Below, one piece after another: positions 45,436-59,700 of a stretch of 64,000 bases of DNA. The notes beneath the pieces were generated by a model. That model searched no databases and had not been told where the DNA came from. It was given only the letters and a program-made list of their open reading frames with translations. Numbering within the stretch: position 1 is the first letter of the stretch; each line of letters starts with the position of its first letter. The DNA is from Physcia stellaris (taxonomy: Eukaryota > Ascomycota > Lecanoromycetes > Caliciales > Physciaceae): contig JABSSW010000010.1 in NCBI GenBank assembly GCA_018902385.1, positions 1-64,000 of the forward strand. Reading direction: 5' to 3'. The position numbers were made by a program, and so were the translations under genes.

Positions 45436-48400
45436 TAAACGACGAAAAAAATTAAAACAATTTTTTCAAAAAAAAACAAGAATTTTTTCGAAATGAAAAT
45501 GATTGATATTGTTGAAAACGTTGAAAAACGATATTATAATTTCAAGAAAAATTCGTTTAATGAACATCATTCAAAAAAAATTGATCGAAAACGTTTGATG
45601 ATTGAAACATTTTCGTCAAAATAAAAACAAAATCACGAATATTTTCGATTTTGAAAAATCTCGTAAAAACGAACAAATCGTTGTTCAGAAAATCAATTCA
45701 TAACAACGAATTTCGCATTTGAATAAATCAACGATTTGTCAAAATTAAAAACAGATTGTCGATGAAATCGTTTTGATTTTTCTGAAAAACAACGTTCAAC
45801 AAAAACGTGTGCACGATTCAAATGAACATAATTACGTCAATTGTCAAAAATAATCGTTTCAAATCAAACGTGAAAGACGACGTCGTTATTCGTAAAAAAA
45901 AATCGATTAATTTTTGATTTTATGCAATTATCATTCGAAACGATTTTCGCGAAAGAGTTTCATGATAAAATTCGCAATCGATGATTTTTGTTAAGATTTT
46001 ATTCATTTGTTTGTTGCGAACGTAAACGATTCACGCGCAATTGATATTTGATTTAAAAACGATTTTTGTTTTTCATGTTTTCAACAAATTTTACACGATC
46101 GTTCATCAATTCAGACGAACGATCGTTCGACGACGAAACTGTTTAACGCAATACGAAAATTTGAATTGCTAAAAACATCATATCGCATCGAATGAAATCG
46201 TTTTTGTTTGAAATTCATTTCGACGATAAACGACAATGTGATCTAAATGCAAACGAACGAAACAAAAATTTCGATAATTGACGAAATGAAAGACATTTTT
46301 GTCGATAGTGACTGATTATCAATAATTGATTTTTTTAAATTAGAAAATTTACGATTTGTTGCGTTTTTTTTTTTCAGACAATCACAAAAATTGCGCAAAT
46401 TCAAGAAATCAAAAAACGACGTTTTGTCGAAAAAACATTTGTGATTTCGAATGAAAAAAAAATCGTAATTTGAATTTTCATTTTTTGTATCGTTTTGAAA
46501 ATCTTGTTTTAACGCGATCAACAATTTTGACAATGATAATTTTCGTTTTTTGAAAAGAAAATTCAAACAAGAAATTTTGTCGAAACATAAAACATCATCA
46601 CGAGCATTTTCGAACGATTCGTTTTTTTTTTCATTGCGTTGATTCGTGTTGCGAAATTTTGTTTGCGAATCGAACAATTGTTTCATGCATTCGTTTCAAT
46701 TTTGATCGATCAAATTCATAATTTTTCGTATTTTCAAATTAGAATTTCGATTTTGACGTTTGAAATGAATCGAAATCAAATCGCGATTGAAAAATCGTTT
46801 TCAAGTTTTGTCATATTGCGAATCGCATGTTTTGAACGATTTTTTCGTGTTATCGAATATTGATTTTCAGATAATTCGCTAACAATTCAAATTCGATTAT
46901 TTTAAAATCAATCAAAACAAATGTTTAAATTATTTGTCATAAAACGAATGAAAAGAATTTGATTTGTCTGCATAATGCAAATTTTGTTCGCGTTGTTTTG
47001 TTTGAAAATTGACAAATTAATTTTTCAAAATCGTCGTCGCAATTGAATTCGAATCATGAATTTGATGCGATGTCTGTGCGTTGAAAATTTTCGAAATTTC
47101 ATACACTTTGCATGCAAAATCTCGCAACAATCGTTTGTTGACGCATACAAACATATGACGATATTGTTTGATGATGATGACGAAACTCAACGTCAACGTG
47201 ATTTGTCGTTTCATGACAATGTCGAATTGATCGACGCTTCATATCTGTTCACGTTTCTCAAACAAATGTTCACGATCAATCGAATATTGCATGCAAAAAC
47301 AAAGAAAAGAAACAAACGACGAAACGTAAATGAAATATCGCATCAACAATTCATTCATTTTCGACAACAGAAAACATTTTCGAAACGAAAATCGACTTTT
47401 CGTAGATAAAGAATTTTGTGAAATCTTTGACGACGATCATCAATTTATGCGACAAATACAAATTGCGTGCAATTTTTGATTGCATCAAGTCGCGTCAATC
47501 AATTTTTACGACGAAAAACAAATTTGAAATTTGATACATCAGCACATTGAGCGTACGTAAAAATCGTTGAATTGTTAACAAATACGAATTGACTTTGAAT
47601 TGTCGAATTCGAAATTGAATTTTGTTTTGAAAAATTTTTTTCGCAAGATTGAAATGTTTTGAAAACGTTTGTACAATCAATCACGAATTGCATTCAATTG
47701 ATTGCGTGAATAAATCGAAAAAAATTTGTCGAATCTGTTGTCGAAATAATTGTCAACAAAATTGTTCACGAAATACAAAGACGTTTTACGCAAATTCAAT
47801 AACAAATCATTTTTCGAAAATGGCATTAATCGAATGAATCATAACGTTGATATTTTGTCGTCATTGCATGAAATTCAAATTGACATTTTGATGAAAAATT
47901 TGCATGCAATCGACGTTGATGATGATAATCGAATGTCGTATCGTGTCGTTGTTGATTTTTCAAATAAACAATCGTTCGACAATAAATTTCGATATAAAAT
48001 TGAACGTGTCGATATTGATTTTTCAAATACTTGATTCGTTGTCGACGAACGATTTTCTGCAAATTGATGATTTTTGAATTCGTCGATTTAGCGAATTTAA
48101 CGAAAAAATAATTCAAAAGTCATTGAATGTTGAATGTCAAAATTCATTCATTCAATCGAAAAGAGAAATTTTTGATCGCGATTCAGAATTCATTCGAACT
48201 GATCACATGCAATGCAACAAAATCAATGATCGAACAAATGAAAATTGAATTTTTCTCAACGAAAACGAATCAAAATGTGCGACAAAATGTTGATTGTTTG
48301 CACAAAAATTTTTGCACGCGATCGCAAAATGAAACGTTTTCGTTGAAAATTTTCTCGTTCGAATTTTCATCATCATTCGAATTCTCATCGTCAGAATTTT

Positions 48401-50090
48401 CGTCGTTCGAAAACGATAAAATGTTCAACAAAAACAAACGTTTGATTGTGATTTTTAAAACGTTCGTCGAAAATTGAACAAAAACAAATTCAACAATGTT
48501 TTTGATTTCGTTAATGTTTTTGATTTTCAAATCGAACAAATTCGTCAAATATCGAATTGTCAAAAAAAACAAGTCTCGATATTTTTCGATAGTTCAAAAA
48601 CAGTATCAGATTGATTCATAATGTGTCGTATCGTGTCATGATATTCTTTTTTGCATTTTTAGCAGAATTTTTGTCGTTGTGCGATTTTTTTCGAAAAATT
48701 GAAATAACGTGCAATTTGTCGATTGATGAATAAAGAAATTTTGTTCGAAATGATTTTGTCACGAAATTTCATGAGATTTTGTAAATCGCGACGATCGATC
48801 GAGATGTTTTCGAATTAAAATGATGAAATTTGTGACATGCAATCAGTTTTCATGTTATGTAAAATCGAATTCGACGAGTTCAAAATCATCGTTGTCGACA
48901 TTGAAACGTATCGAATCGTCAACAAAAATATTTTTAAAATTTTGAAATTCGACAACAAGATCGTCAAAAGAATGAAATAAAATCGAAAATAGCAAAAAAT
49001 GAAATACGATAATGTGATGCAAAAAGAAAAAACGAATTCGAAAAAATTGAAAATGCTTATCATTAAAAATTGCTGACAATAGATTTTCAGCGTTTTTTTG
49101 ATTTTTTTCAATTTGTCATTGATTGAATATCTTTCGTAATACGCAGTCAAAAGAATGTTTGATTCGCATAAACGTCGATTGAAAACATGTTGTCAAACGT
49201 TTGATTTCATGTTGCGCAATTGATTTCGTATTTTCGATTCATTTTCGTTTGCACGCGATTTTACATCGAAATGTCTGCATGTTGCGAATCGAAAAGATGA
49301 AAAAGATTTGATTATCGTTGAACGAAAAGAAAAAACTGAGAACGCAACGCAAACGAACGATATTCGTGAACAGAATGAAAAAAATTGCACGCAAATCGAT
49401 TGCACGTCGTTTTCATTGAACGAAATTTTGTTTTTGCGTTTTCGATGACGATTAGTCGAAAACAAATGTTTTGTTAATACGTCGATTTTTATTGAAATTA
49501 ATCGACTGTTTTATCGTAAATCGATAATCGAAATTCGAATTCGATGAGCAATTCGAATACACGTTCGATTTCGTTGAATGATTTGAACTTGACGAAAATC
49601 GCGAAAATCATGAGTGCGAATTTCGATCAAAACTTGAATCGTTTTTTTCATTTTGTGTTGATTTTTTAAATGACTTTCAATGATCGAAACGAATACGCAA
49701 TAAATGCTTTGTACAAACAAATAGACGAAATGAAAAATGATAATTGAAATTGCAAAATTTCATAAACGATCGAACGAAACGATAGTTTCGTGATGAAAAT
49801 TTAATGATTGAATCAGACGATTGAGTTTGCTGACAATTTTCTCGATGTTTTTGATTTTGACGTTGAGAATTGTCGTTTCGAAAATGACGAATTGATTTCT
49901 AAATATTGCAAAAATAATGACGTGTTTGATTTGCAAAGAAAATTTGCAAACAATCTAAAAGATAATGAATTTTCTGAAAAAACGTTAAATGATTTTTCAT
50001 TAACATGCGAAATGACTAATTGAAATTTATAATCAAATCTCTGACAAATCATTTTGATTTTTTTTTTTTAGAAAAATCACTTCGTTTTTC
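45436..50090. other. No recognisable gene; scattered open frames
   Basis: ORFs at 46243-46686 (-, 147 codons, starting MKQLFDSQTKFRNTNQ), 47056-47409 (+, 117 codons), 47750-48034 (+, 94 codons), 48127-48477 (+) and 48815-49150 (-) have protein-like stretches but no family I can name. A Cys-rich stretch (KICRICCRNNCQQNC, near 47727-47770) is in two overlapping frames. Probably decayed coding DNA. Confidence 0.35.
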
Positions 50091-50093
50091 TGT

Positions 50094-53000
50094 TAGTTTT
50101 CGTTCGTCGAAATTTTCGATCGATCATTGATTTCGTTCGATTTTGTTTTTCTGTTTTTGTCATAACGACATGAAACTTTTGAGCGCGTCGACATCGTAAA
50201 ATTGATTGCAAATGCAAATTTGTTGAATTTCGAAAATAAACGATTCATGCATTCGTAAAAATGATCGTGATCAATTGTTTTGTGCGAATATGACGTTGAA
50301 TTCATTGCGTTATTTTTTTTTGTTTCGCGAACGAAAATCGAAACATCGTCATGATGCGATTTCGATACGCGATTGTTGTGTCGAAAAAAAAGCAAACGAT
50401 AAATCAATTCGTTCGTTTCAATTCGATTTGATCGACGATTTCGATCACACGTTGAATGTTATTGTTTTTGTTGAATTTCAACTCGATGAACAGATGATCG
50501 CAATCGAAAAATGAAATACAGAAAAATTTCTGATGAGCGACAAAGACAAAAATTTTTTGAAACGTGACGTCGACAAAAAATTTTAAAATAAAAGCGATGT
50601 AATGCAATCGATTCAAAAATTGACGAAATCGAATTTTGTTTCAAATGCGTTTTTTGTCGCGAAAAAAATCGTCTCATTCGAAAAGAACTCGAAAACGATC
50701 GATTCATTTGTCATTGACGTAATACTTTTCAAAAACGTCGATTTTGTTGTTGTTCGAATCGTATTTTTTGAATAATCGTTCAAAAACAATTTTAAATTTG
50801 ACATCATCGAACAATTTGACGACAAAAACATAAATGAAATCATGAAATTTTGCAATTTTTTTTTTCGACAATCGAAACATGAAACGACGATTTTGTTTTT
50901 GTCGTTCGACGAAATTTTGATGTGTTTCGTAATTCGTGTTTTGAAAATGTTTCAAATATTTTGAATGTAAAATTGAACAATCAATTCGATTTCAATTATC
51001 ATGATTTTCTGAACGCGTTTGTGATTGATCAAATCGTTTTTGTCGTCATAATCGAAAATAAAAATTTCTATTCGATCGCGAAACAGTTTAATGTGTACTG
51101 TTTTGCTTAATCATGATCGCAACGATGTCACGACAATTTTTGAAACGATTTTGCATGTCATCGACAACGAGAATCAGACGAAGAGCAGAACGAGAATCGA
51201 AAACAAACAAAAAATTCGATTCTCAAATGATGAGATGAGCGAGCAAAGAAGAATAGTCGTATTTTTGAATGCATTTTTTATAGTTGAGTTCGCGTCGTCG
51301 AACGATCTTGACATTCGACGAATCAAAATTTCAATCGATCGTGAATAGATGTGATTGTCGAGCGACGCGTCGTTTGACGATATTCTGTCACAATTCGTTC
51401 ATCGTGACAGACAAAATCTCGCTCACGATGAGTTGAAGAGTTCGAAGAAAAACGTTGATCATGAGATTGTATCGTCGCTGTTCGTCAACGAAAACGAGTC
51501 TCAAGTCATTGAAATCATTGTGACATTGAGTGATCATGATCTCGATGAGTAGAAGATAACGATTGAGCGTGATCGTGATGAAAATGTCGATTTTCTCTCT
51601 GGACAGAATTCAGTATGAACGATGACGAGAGAAATCTGCGAGAGAAATTTCACAAACAAAGAAGTGTGACGTTCGAATTTTCGAATCGTTGACAATTCAT
51701 GATGATCAAAAATTAATTTCGACGAAACTGTGCATCGATTTCAATTTTTGAAAAATTGACAAACGTAAACGATATTTTTGCGTAAATTATTGACGATTTC
51801 GATTGACGTCGTATGAAAAAATTGTGCGCGTCAATCAATGAAATGTCGATACGATATTTGATTGTTCGTCACGTTTTGAATTGATAAATTTTGAGTTTGA
51901 ACGATGTCGATTGATTATCGTTGAATTTGTTGTGAACGTTTTCAAAAATCAAATCATTTCGACGATTAACGATGTGTCATCGATCGAATTTTTCGTCGAC
52001 AAAAAACAAATTTTCGAAATATGTGTTGACGAAAAATTTGACATTTCGAACGAAAATAAATCAATAATTTCGAATCATGACATAAATTTTGTGAAACGTT
52101 TGATCATCGTCTGTTCGAAAAACGTTAATGAATGTCATTTCGACGAAACAAGATTCGACATCACGAGTCAACAAAAATGAATAAATCGCGTTGCGAACTC
52201 GACGAACGACGTTAATTTTGTCGTGAAAAAACGTTTTTCAATGTTCGAAACACGATGTTTTTCACAACAACGTGATGTTTTTGACAGCGAAATCGACGTG
52301 ATGCAAACAAAAAATATATTTTATTTCGAAATCAATTCAAATTTTGTTTATGAATTCGTCGAAAATGCGAAAACGTTGTTTCAAATGAATGATGAAAATC
52401 GTTCGCGTTTTTTTTAAAATTGATCGTTGAAAATGCAATTTTTGATTTTATTCAAAATCATCAACACGAATTCTTTGAATTTCGCAAATTCGTTGATCAA
52501 AATGACAATTTGAATTCAAAAACGACAAGATTGTCGACGAAACGAATCGAAAATTGTTCATGAAATGATCGACATCGTATATGTGAATTTTTTTTTTTTA
52601 CTGTGCGTCTGAATTTTGACGATTTCAAAATTGAAAAAATGATACGTTCGAACATTGATCGACACGTTTGCGCGAATCGCAAATAGTACAATTTGATTTA
52701 TTCAGATTTTTTGAATTGCATTTTTCAAATGACGAAATTTCGAAAATTTCATGTGAAAAAAGAAAACGTGAATATTGTAATTTCAATTTCGATCATTGAA
52801 ATCGATTTTTAAACGAAAATTCATGATTTCATGCGATTTGTGTTCGTCGATGAGCATTTTTGAATCGTTCATCACACGTTGAAAATAAAATGAAACATAC
52901 GACAAATTCAAATCGTTTTTCAAATTTTTTAACGTTTTGAAATGCGCAACGAAATCGTCGACATCGAAACGTCGACGCAATTTTCAATGAAAATTGATTT

Positions 53001-56000
53001 GTGTTTGTTCGAAAAGAGTTTCGAAAACGACGATATCGAAACGATACAAAAAAAATTGATCGTTAAATAAATTGTTTCAATTTATGTTTTTATAATTTTG
53101 AAACGAGTCGTCGCGTTGTAACATTGTCGAAAAATGTAAAAAAACATCAATGTTGAAAAATGATTTTGAACGATTGTTTTGCATCATACGTCAATATTGC
53201 GCAAAATTCATCATGATTGCGAAAACATTTTTTTTTTTTTTTGAAATGATGTCTTTTTTTGAAATGATATTATTTGAACGATTTCATTAACGATCGTTTT
53301 AATTTGCACGACGATCGTGAATAAACTCATCACAAACGCAAAAAATCGCGAAATTTCATGCAAAATGTTTGTTGTTGATTGATTGACAATAAAATTGTCA
53401 TTTGACAAATGATTGTTATTGTTTTTTTTGCACGTCATTGTTGAAATGATCAAAACGATTTGATTTTGCGTTTTTTTCGACTCGTTCGAAAACTGAAAAA
53501 AATCTGAAAATTCGAAAAAAATCGAAGTCGATATAAATGAACGAAAATGAAAATTTTTCTGATTGTTTTGAAAATTGTATCGATAAATTTTTGCATCGTC
53601 GATGATTCGAATCGCGAACGAGCTGTAAATGACGATGACGATAAAAAAAATTGATTTTTGACGCGAAAAACGACATCAACAATTGCGTCGACGCACTTTG
53701 ACGACGAAATGACAAAAAATTCGTTGCGAAATCGCAACGTTGAATAAAAACGCAATTTCGACGAAAATAAACACATCGATTATTGTCGACGTTTTTGAAA
53801 AATTGATTGTCGATATGTTAACATTTGAAACATGAAAAACATCGTTTTCAAAAAGAATGTTGTAATGTTTTTATTTGCAATATTAATACAATTTCGAAAA
53901 TCAAAAAATTTTTTGAAAACGAAATTGCTTTCGACATCATGTTGTTGTTATCAATGATGATGAAAAATGATTTGTTCGTTTTAAATTTTTAAAAAACGTC
54001 AACGATAAATTTGAATCGAAAACGAAACGATTTTGAATTTTACATACGTTTGAAAAAAAGAAACGAAATTGCGACGATATTGAACGTGTTGCAAATTCGA
54101 ATTTTTGAAATATTGTCGATGACACAATCGTCGTCAAAAATGTGATTCATGTCGTCGTTTCACATGAAAAAAAGCAATTTTCTGAAAATTCGTGACGTAA
54201 ATAAAAATGTCGATTTTGATGAATTTCAACAAAATGACAAAAAACGTGAATTTTGTAATTTCAAAAAAAGTTGTGTTGATGAAAAAAATTGATGTATTTG
54301 TATTGAATTCGTTCATTGATTCATTGATGTCGATGTTCGTTTTTTTTTTGTTTTATATTTTTGAATGTCAATTTTTCTCGTTGTTTTTTTTTTCTTCATT
54401 GTATTGTATTTGATTGAACGATTCATTGTCACAACAATGCGACAAATTTCACTGTGAACAAATGACAAATGAACAAAGAATTGATCGTGTTGTTCGCAAA
54501 CAAAATATCTATCAAAAAAAAAAAAAATATTTGAAAAAATAAAAACAAATCAAAAAATGATTGATAAAGAAAATGAAATTCGAACGATTTGAAAAAATAT
54601 TACAAACGTTAATGCGAAAAAATTTTGATTTTCGATTAATGAAAAATGTCTGATCGCGTCGATTTTTACAAAGATGAATATTGATTACATTGCAAAATTG
54701 CAAATTTGATCGCGCGCAATAATCGAAACGAATTGTTGCAACGTGATTCGATGTCGAACAACGAATTCGAAACAATGAAATGAAAATATAATTTGCAAAC
54801 AAAAATTTCAAAACAACGAATCAAAAATGTAATTTGCAAACAACATGATTTTTATTCGAAAACATCATGATTAAATTCATGTTGTTTGCAAATTATAATT
54901 TCGATTGTTTGAATTCGTTGTTCGACGAGACTGAAAACGAATGCGATTGTTGACAATTTGAATCGTTTGATGTGCATTGCAAAAAACAAATGATTTAAAA
55001 ATGAAATAAGACACTCGACGTTAATGCTCGATAAAATAAAACGAAACGATTGAATCAAAACGAATGATTTTTAAACGTGATTTGATTGATCGCAAATTTT
55101 GCTGTTGAACGATCATATTTCTGAATGATGTGAAATTTTCGCAATTGAATGATTTTGCACATAGTCGTTAAATCAATTTCGTGTCGACGACGTTGAAATT
55201 TTTTTTCGAATGTTACAAAAGAATTTCGATAACGATTATTTGATCATTTCATTTGAAATGATTGTTGAACGATATGTTGTCGCGAACAAATTGAAAAAAT
55301 CGACTATCGTTATTTTGTATGAAATCAAAATTTCACATCGCATTGATTATTCACACATTAATTACACGAATTTGATTTTTACGACGTTGAATTGCGCTCG
55401 TTCAAAACGTCAAACAACGAATTTTTGATAATTTACATTTTTGAATGATAATCGTTGAATTGTAAATTGATTAAAACAAACGCGCAATTTTGCTGCTAAA
55501 TGTTCAGAAATTTGTATGAGTTCAAAATTTCGCAATTGAATCACTTTTTACGCAATTGTCACATCATTTTCATTTTTGCGAAATTGAATTTTTTTCATCG
55601 AACGTTACACATATCATGTTATCATTAAATATCATATGCAAATGTATTTTGAAATGACATCATGATTGTTGAATTGAAAATTTTGAATAAACGCAAACTG
55701 AAAAATCGAATTGTCATGAATTTGTATGAAGTTGAATTTTCGCAATTGAATAGCAATTTATTCACTTGTCATATCATTTTCATTTTTGCAGCATTGAATT
55801 CTTTTCATCGAGCGTTACAAATATCAAATTTCACATATTTATCATCTGTTATTTCAAATTTTGATGAGAAATCGTTCAAACGAATGATTTAAACAATCGA
55901 TTTGATTGATTTTATTCTGACGTCGATCAAAACGAATGATTGAAATTAACGATTTGATTGATTCAAGACAAACAAATCGAATTGAAAATTTCTAAGTTTT

Positions 56001-56031
56001 TCGTCTGTTCGTCTCGTAACTCTAATTCGAA
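50094..56031 (-). repeat. Right arm of the ~43.5-kb inverted repeat
   Basis: Reverse complement of 12573-18526 over its whole length (5938 against 5954 bp). Most of it is as CpY-depleted as the left arm, except a patch at about 51150-51640 that keeps AG and CT. Near its outer end (54790-54890) it carries three TTTGCAAA sites, where the left arm has one at ~13704. Confidence 0.9.
52223..52417 (+). pseudogene. Conserved ORF fragment shared by both arms (right copy)
   Basis: 64 codons matching 16199-16393 (-) with three residue differences (for example EIDVMQ against EIDIMQ). As in the left arm it follows a piece in another frame (51881-52180). No family is recognised. Confidence 0.3.
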
Positions 56032-56799
56032 TTCGTTATTCATATGCATATCAACGAAAATGAATTTTGAAATCATGAATGCGTTTCAAAAAAAATTTGC
56101 GTGAAATCGAATTCGAAAAAAACGATTCATTTCAAATGAAAATTGACGCGATTGTCGCGTCGTGAACTTTTACAAATCAACGAAAATCGTATTCACACGA
56201 CGAATGAATTTTGCAATTAACGAACGAAACACAAAAGCGTGAACACATGTACGAAATCAAAATGAAAAATGAAAAACGATGAAGTGAAAACGACTGATGA
56301 GATGAAAACGATTGATAAAATGAAAACAACGAATGAAATGAAAATGAAAAATGACATTAATGATCAATAACGCTCAAATCGCAAACGAAAACTTCAACGA
56401 AACGAATTGAAATAACGACAGCAAATAAAAATGACAAGATTCGTGCATCGTTGATGCTGAAAAGTTCGATCGTTGACGTGATTTTTGTTTTTTAATTTTT
56501 CGTCATGCAACAAAGCGTTTTTTTGATTTTCTATTTCGTTCATCAATCAATCGAAAAAAATCAATCAATTTTCGTCGTTTTTGCGTCTCGATCGTGAAAA
56601 CGTTGCATTCGAATATTCATTCATTCTTTTCGTTTTTGAAATTCGTCGTTTCGAAATGAATGTCAAATTGATTGACGAGCAAAACGTCGAAAAAAATCGA
56701 TTAAAATGTACGCGTTCACGAAAACGAATGCAATTGCAATTTTTCGATCAATTTCACGATCATGCGATACATTTTCACGTTTTTCATTTTCATTTTTTG

Positions 56800-59700
56800 T
56801 TTTCAATATTTGATCACGTCGAGTCAAACGATGTGCGCAAACAAACGTTTTTGCATTTGTTTTCGAAAAATCGAATGCAAATGCATCAACACGATCAACA
56901 TTTTCATCATCACGTTTTTGATGTCGCATTTTATTTTTTTCAAACGTCGAAAATTGTCGATTTTGTGAAATTTCACATATTCATTGCATCATAATTGCGA
57001 CAAATAACATTTCATGCATTCGTCGAAATTGATCAATTTTTTGTGTTTTCGCAATCGCGTTTTGATTTTCTTGATCGTGTCGTTGAAAAACTCAAACGTT
57101 TCGTGAAAACAATGATACATGTAATGTTTCGTTTTTTGATTCGTGAAATAACAATACGCGCATTTTTTTCGAATTTGTTCGAAAATCGCGCGCAATTGAC
57201 GAAAACGTTTTTGAATATCGCGTTGTTGTTGTTCATAACGTTCGACGATCGAACGATTGATAAATTGAAAATCGAATTGAAAACGTGAACGACGATAAAC
57301 GAAACGAAAAACGACGAAATCGCGACGACGAAAACAAAAAAAAAAATGAAAAATTTCGTCGTGAATGAAATGCTGTTGCTCGAAATAAATGACGTGAAAA
57401 TTGAAAAAAAAACAACAATTTGACGCGCGACGACGAGACTAAAAATCGCATTTCTCGCGATGAAAACGAACGAAACGAACGAGATTGACGACGTCGTGAA
57501 AAGAAATTGATCGAAATCGATGAACTGATTTTGTCACGTCAAAACATGAGCTTGATTGACGAAACGAATGAAAAATTGACAAATCTCGCAAAATTTCTCG
57601 CTCGTTTCGCATTTTAAACGATTGTCGCGATCGTCGAAATAGCGATTTAAAATGATTCGTTTGCAAATTCGCTGTCGAGACGATTGCATTCAAATTCGCA
57701 AATGCGATTTCATGACGTCGAACGCGATTTTTCGCGACGAGACTCGATTCAAAATCATGATCGTTTCATTGAGTCGATCATTTCGTTTTTTATTCGTTCG
57801 TTTTTTTGATCGTATTTCAGCAAAAATCGAAACGTGTTCAAATGAATAACGTATCGCAAATGCGACATGTCGATTTTCATGTCAAACGCGTTGATCGTCA
57901 CGAGAATATCAATTGCGATTGAATGACGAAACGTTACAAAACGCAATTTTTGTTTTCGATTTCGTCGAAATACGCGTCACATTTGATGAAAATCGTTCAA
58001 AATTGACAGTTCGCGATTCAATTGCAATACATCAACATTTTTTCGTTCGATTTTAATTCGAAACGACAACGTTCAATCATAATCAACAATTCGTTTTTTT
58101 GATTCGCAAATGATCAAAATCGCGCACGTCACGTACGATAACAAATGTTAATTCGCGTGATGACGTTTCGAAAAAATTGAATTTTTGACGTTGTCATGCA
58201 CATTTTTTTTCGAAATCGAGTTTTTTTTTGAAACGACAAAATGACGATCAACATCATCATTGAAATTTCGAATCGACAAAATTTTTTCAGTTTTTGCAAA
58301 CGAAATCGAAATTGAAAATTGTCGTTTAACACGACGTGACATTCGTCGATGACGATGCGATTCAATCGTTTTTGATTTCGAATGCGAATGAAAAAACAAA
58401 CGAAAAAATCGTTTAAAACGAATTCGAATGTGATCAACATCAATTGAACATCGTTTGACGAATTGCGAAAATTTCATTCGCGACAACGAATGTCGACGTG
58501 TTGACATTTTCGTCGCAAATTTTGTCGCAATGCGATCAAAAAAACGATCATTTGTGTTTTGATTAATTTTTCGTTCACAAACGCACGTCGCGAAATTTAC
58601 AATGATAATTTCGTCGAAATTGCAAAACGTCGATAACATAAACAGCAAATTTTTTTCAATTTCGATGAACATGATGATCAACACGAATTTTTTGACGTAA
58701 ATGATGACGTGAAACGCGTTTCGTTGAAAAAATCGAAACGTGACATCGAAATTTCGCATCAGCGTGCGCAATTGTTCGTTCAAATTCAGCGAAAACGATT
58801 GTTTGAATCGTTTGAACACGTTCGCGATCACGTCGTGTGATTCGTTTTCGACGTGTTTGCGTTTGTTCGAAACGATCGAATTGATTTCAAACATTTCGAA
58901 ATTCAACATGCGATGTCAATTTTCGTTGACGAAACGATATTTTTGTCGCGTGTTGTTCACGATTTCGAATGTTTCGCGAATGTTTCGCGCGTACACGTTT
59001 TCGACAACGTGAAAATCGTGATTCGTTTGCAAATTTTTCATTTCGTTTTTTTCATTTTCGTCATTTCAATTTTTTTCGTTTTGTTGATGATGATGATTTG
59101 TTTTTTTGCGCAAATATTTGCGATTAATGACGATGTTGATATTTCGTCAAAATGCAATCGTCAATTTTTGTTCGCACGTTTTTTCGTTGATTTGTTACAT
59201 TTTTCGATTGATGCGAATCGAGTTTCATTTTTGATTATTGACATCGACATGTCAAATTTTTCATTTTCGAACAAACTTTTTGTTTTTGAAAACAAATTGA
59301 ATCGTGTTTCATGTCGAACGAATCAATCAAACGATTCAAATCAACAACGCGTTCATTTCGCGCGACAAATAACGATGAATCATTTTGAAATTGCGATCGA
59401 TGTTGTAATTTTTGTAATATCGAATAATCAATTTCATTTGAACATTTTCGATTTCGTCGAAATTGTATTCATCGATGATGAACAAATTATGTTTTGTTTC
59501 GAAATCGAAATTTTATTCACACATGTTCAGAAATTCGAAATCGCGCGCGTTTTGTTTTCAAATTTATTACATCAAAATGATCAACAAGTCGTGAAATCGA
59601 TCGATTAAACGAAATCATTCGTGACATTTGCGTGAATCGTACATGTCGTTTCGTTCGACGAAAATTCGTTTTTCGAACAAACGTTTTATCAATCACGTTT

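Noticed and set aside
18530-50090. Reverse transcriptase, integrase, capsid or polymerase genes in the interior
   Set aside because: I found no stretch with convincing catalytic motifs in the open frames; the C2H2 relic alone does not identify an element family.
12573-56031. Classical CpA-directed RIP
   Set aside because: CpA and TpG are abundant; the depleted dinucleotides are CC, GG, CT and AG.
58853-59608. 251-codon + strand ORF
   Set aside because: Antisense to the decayed helicase, whose motifs are recognisable on the minus strand; open because TAG is suppressed.
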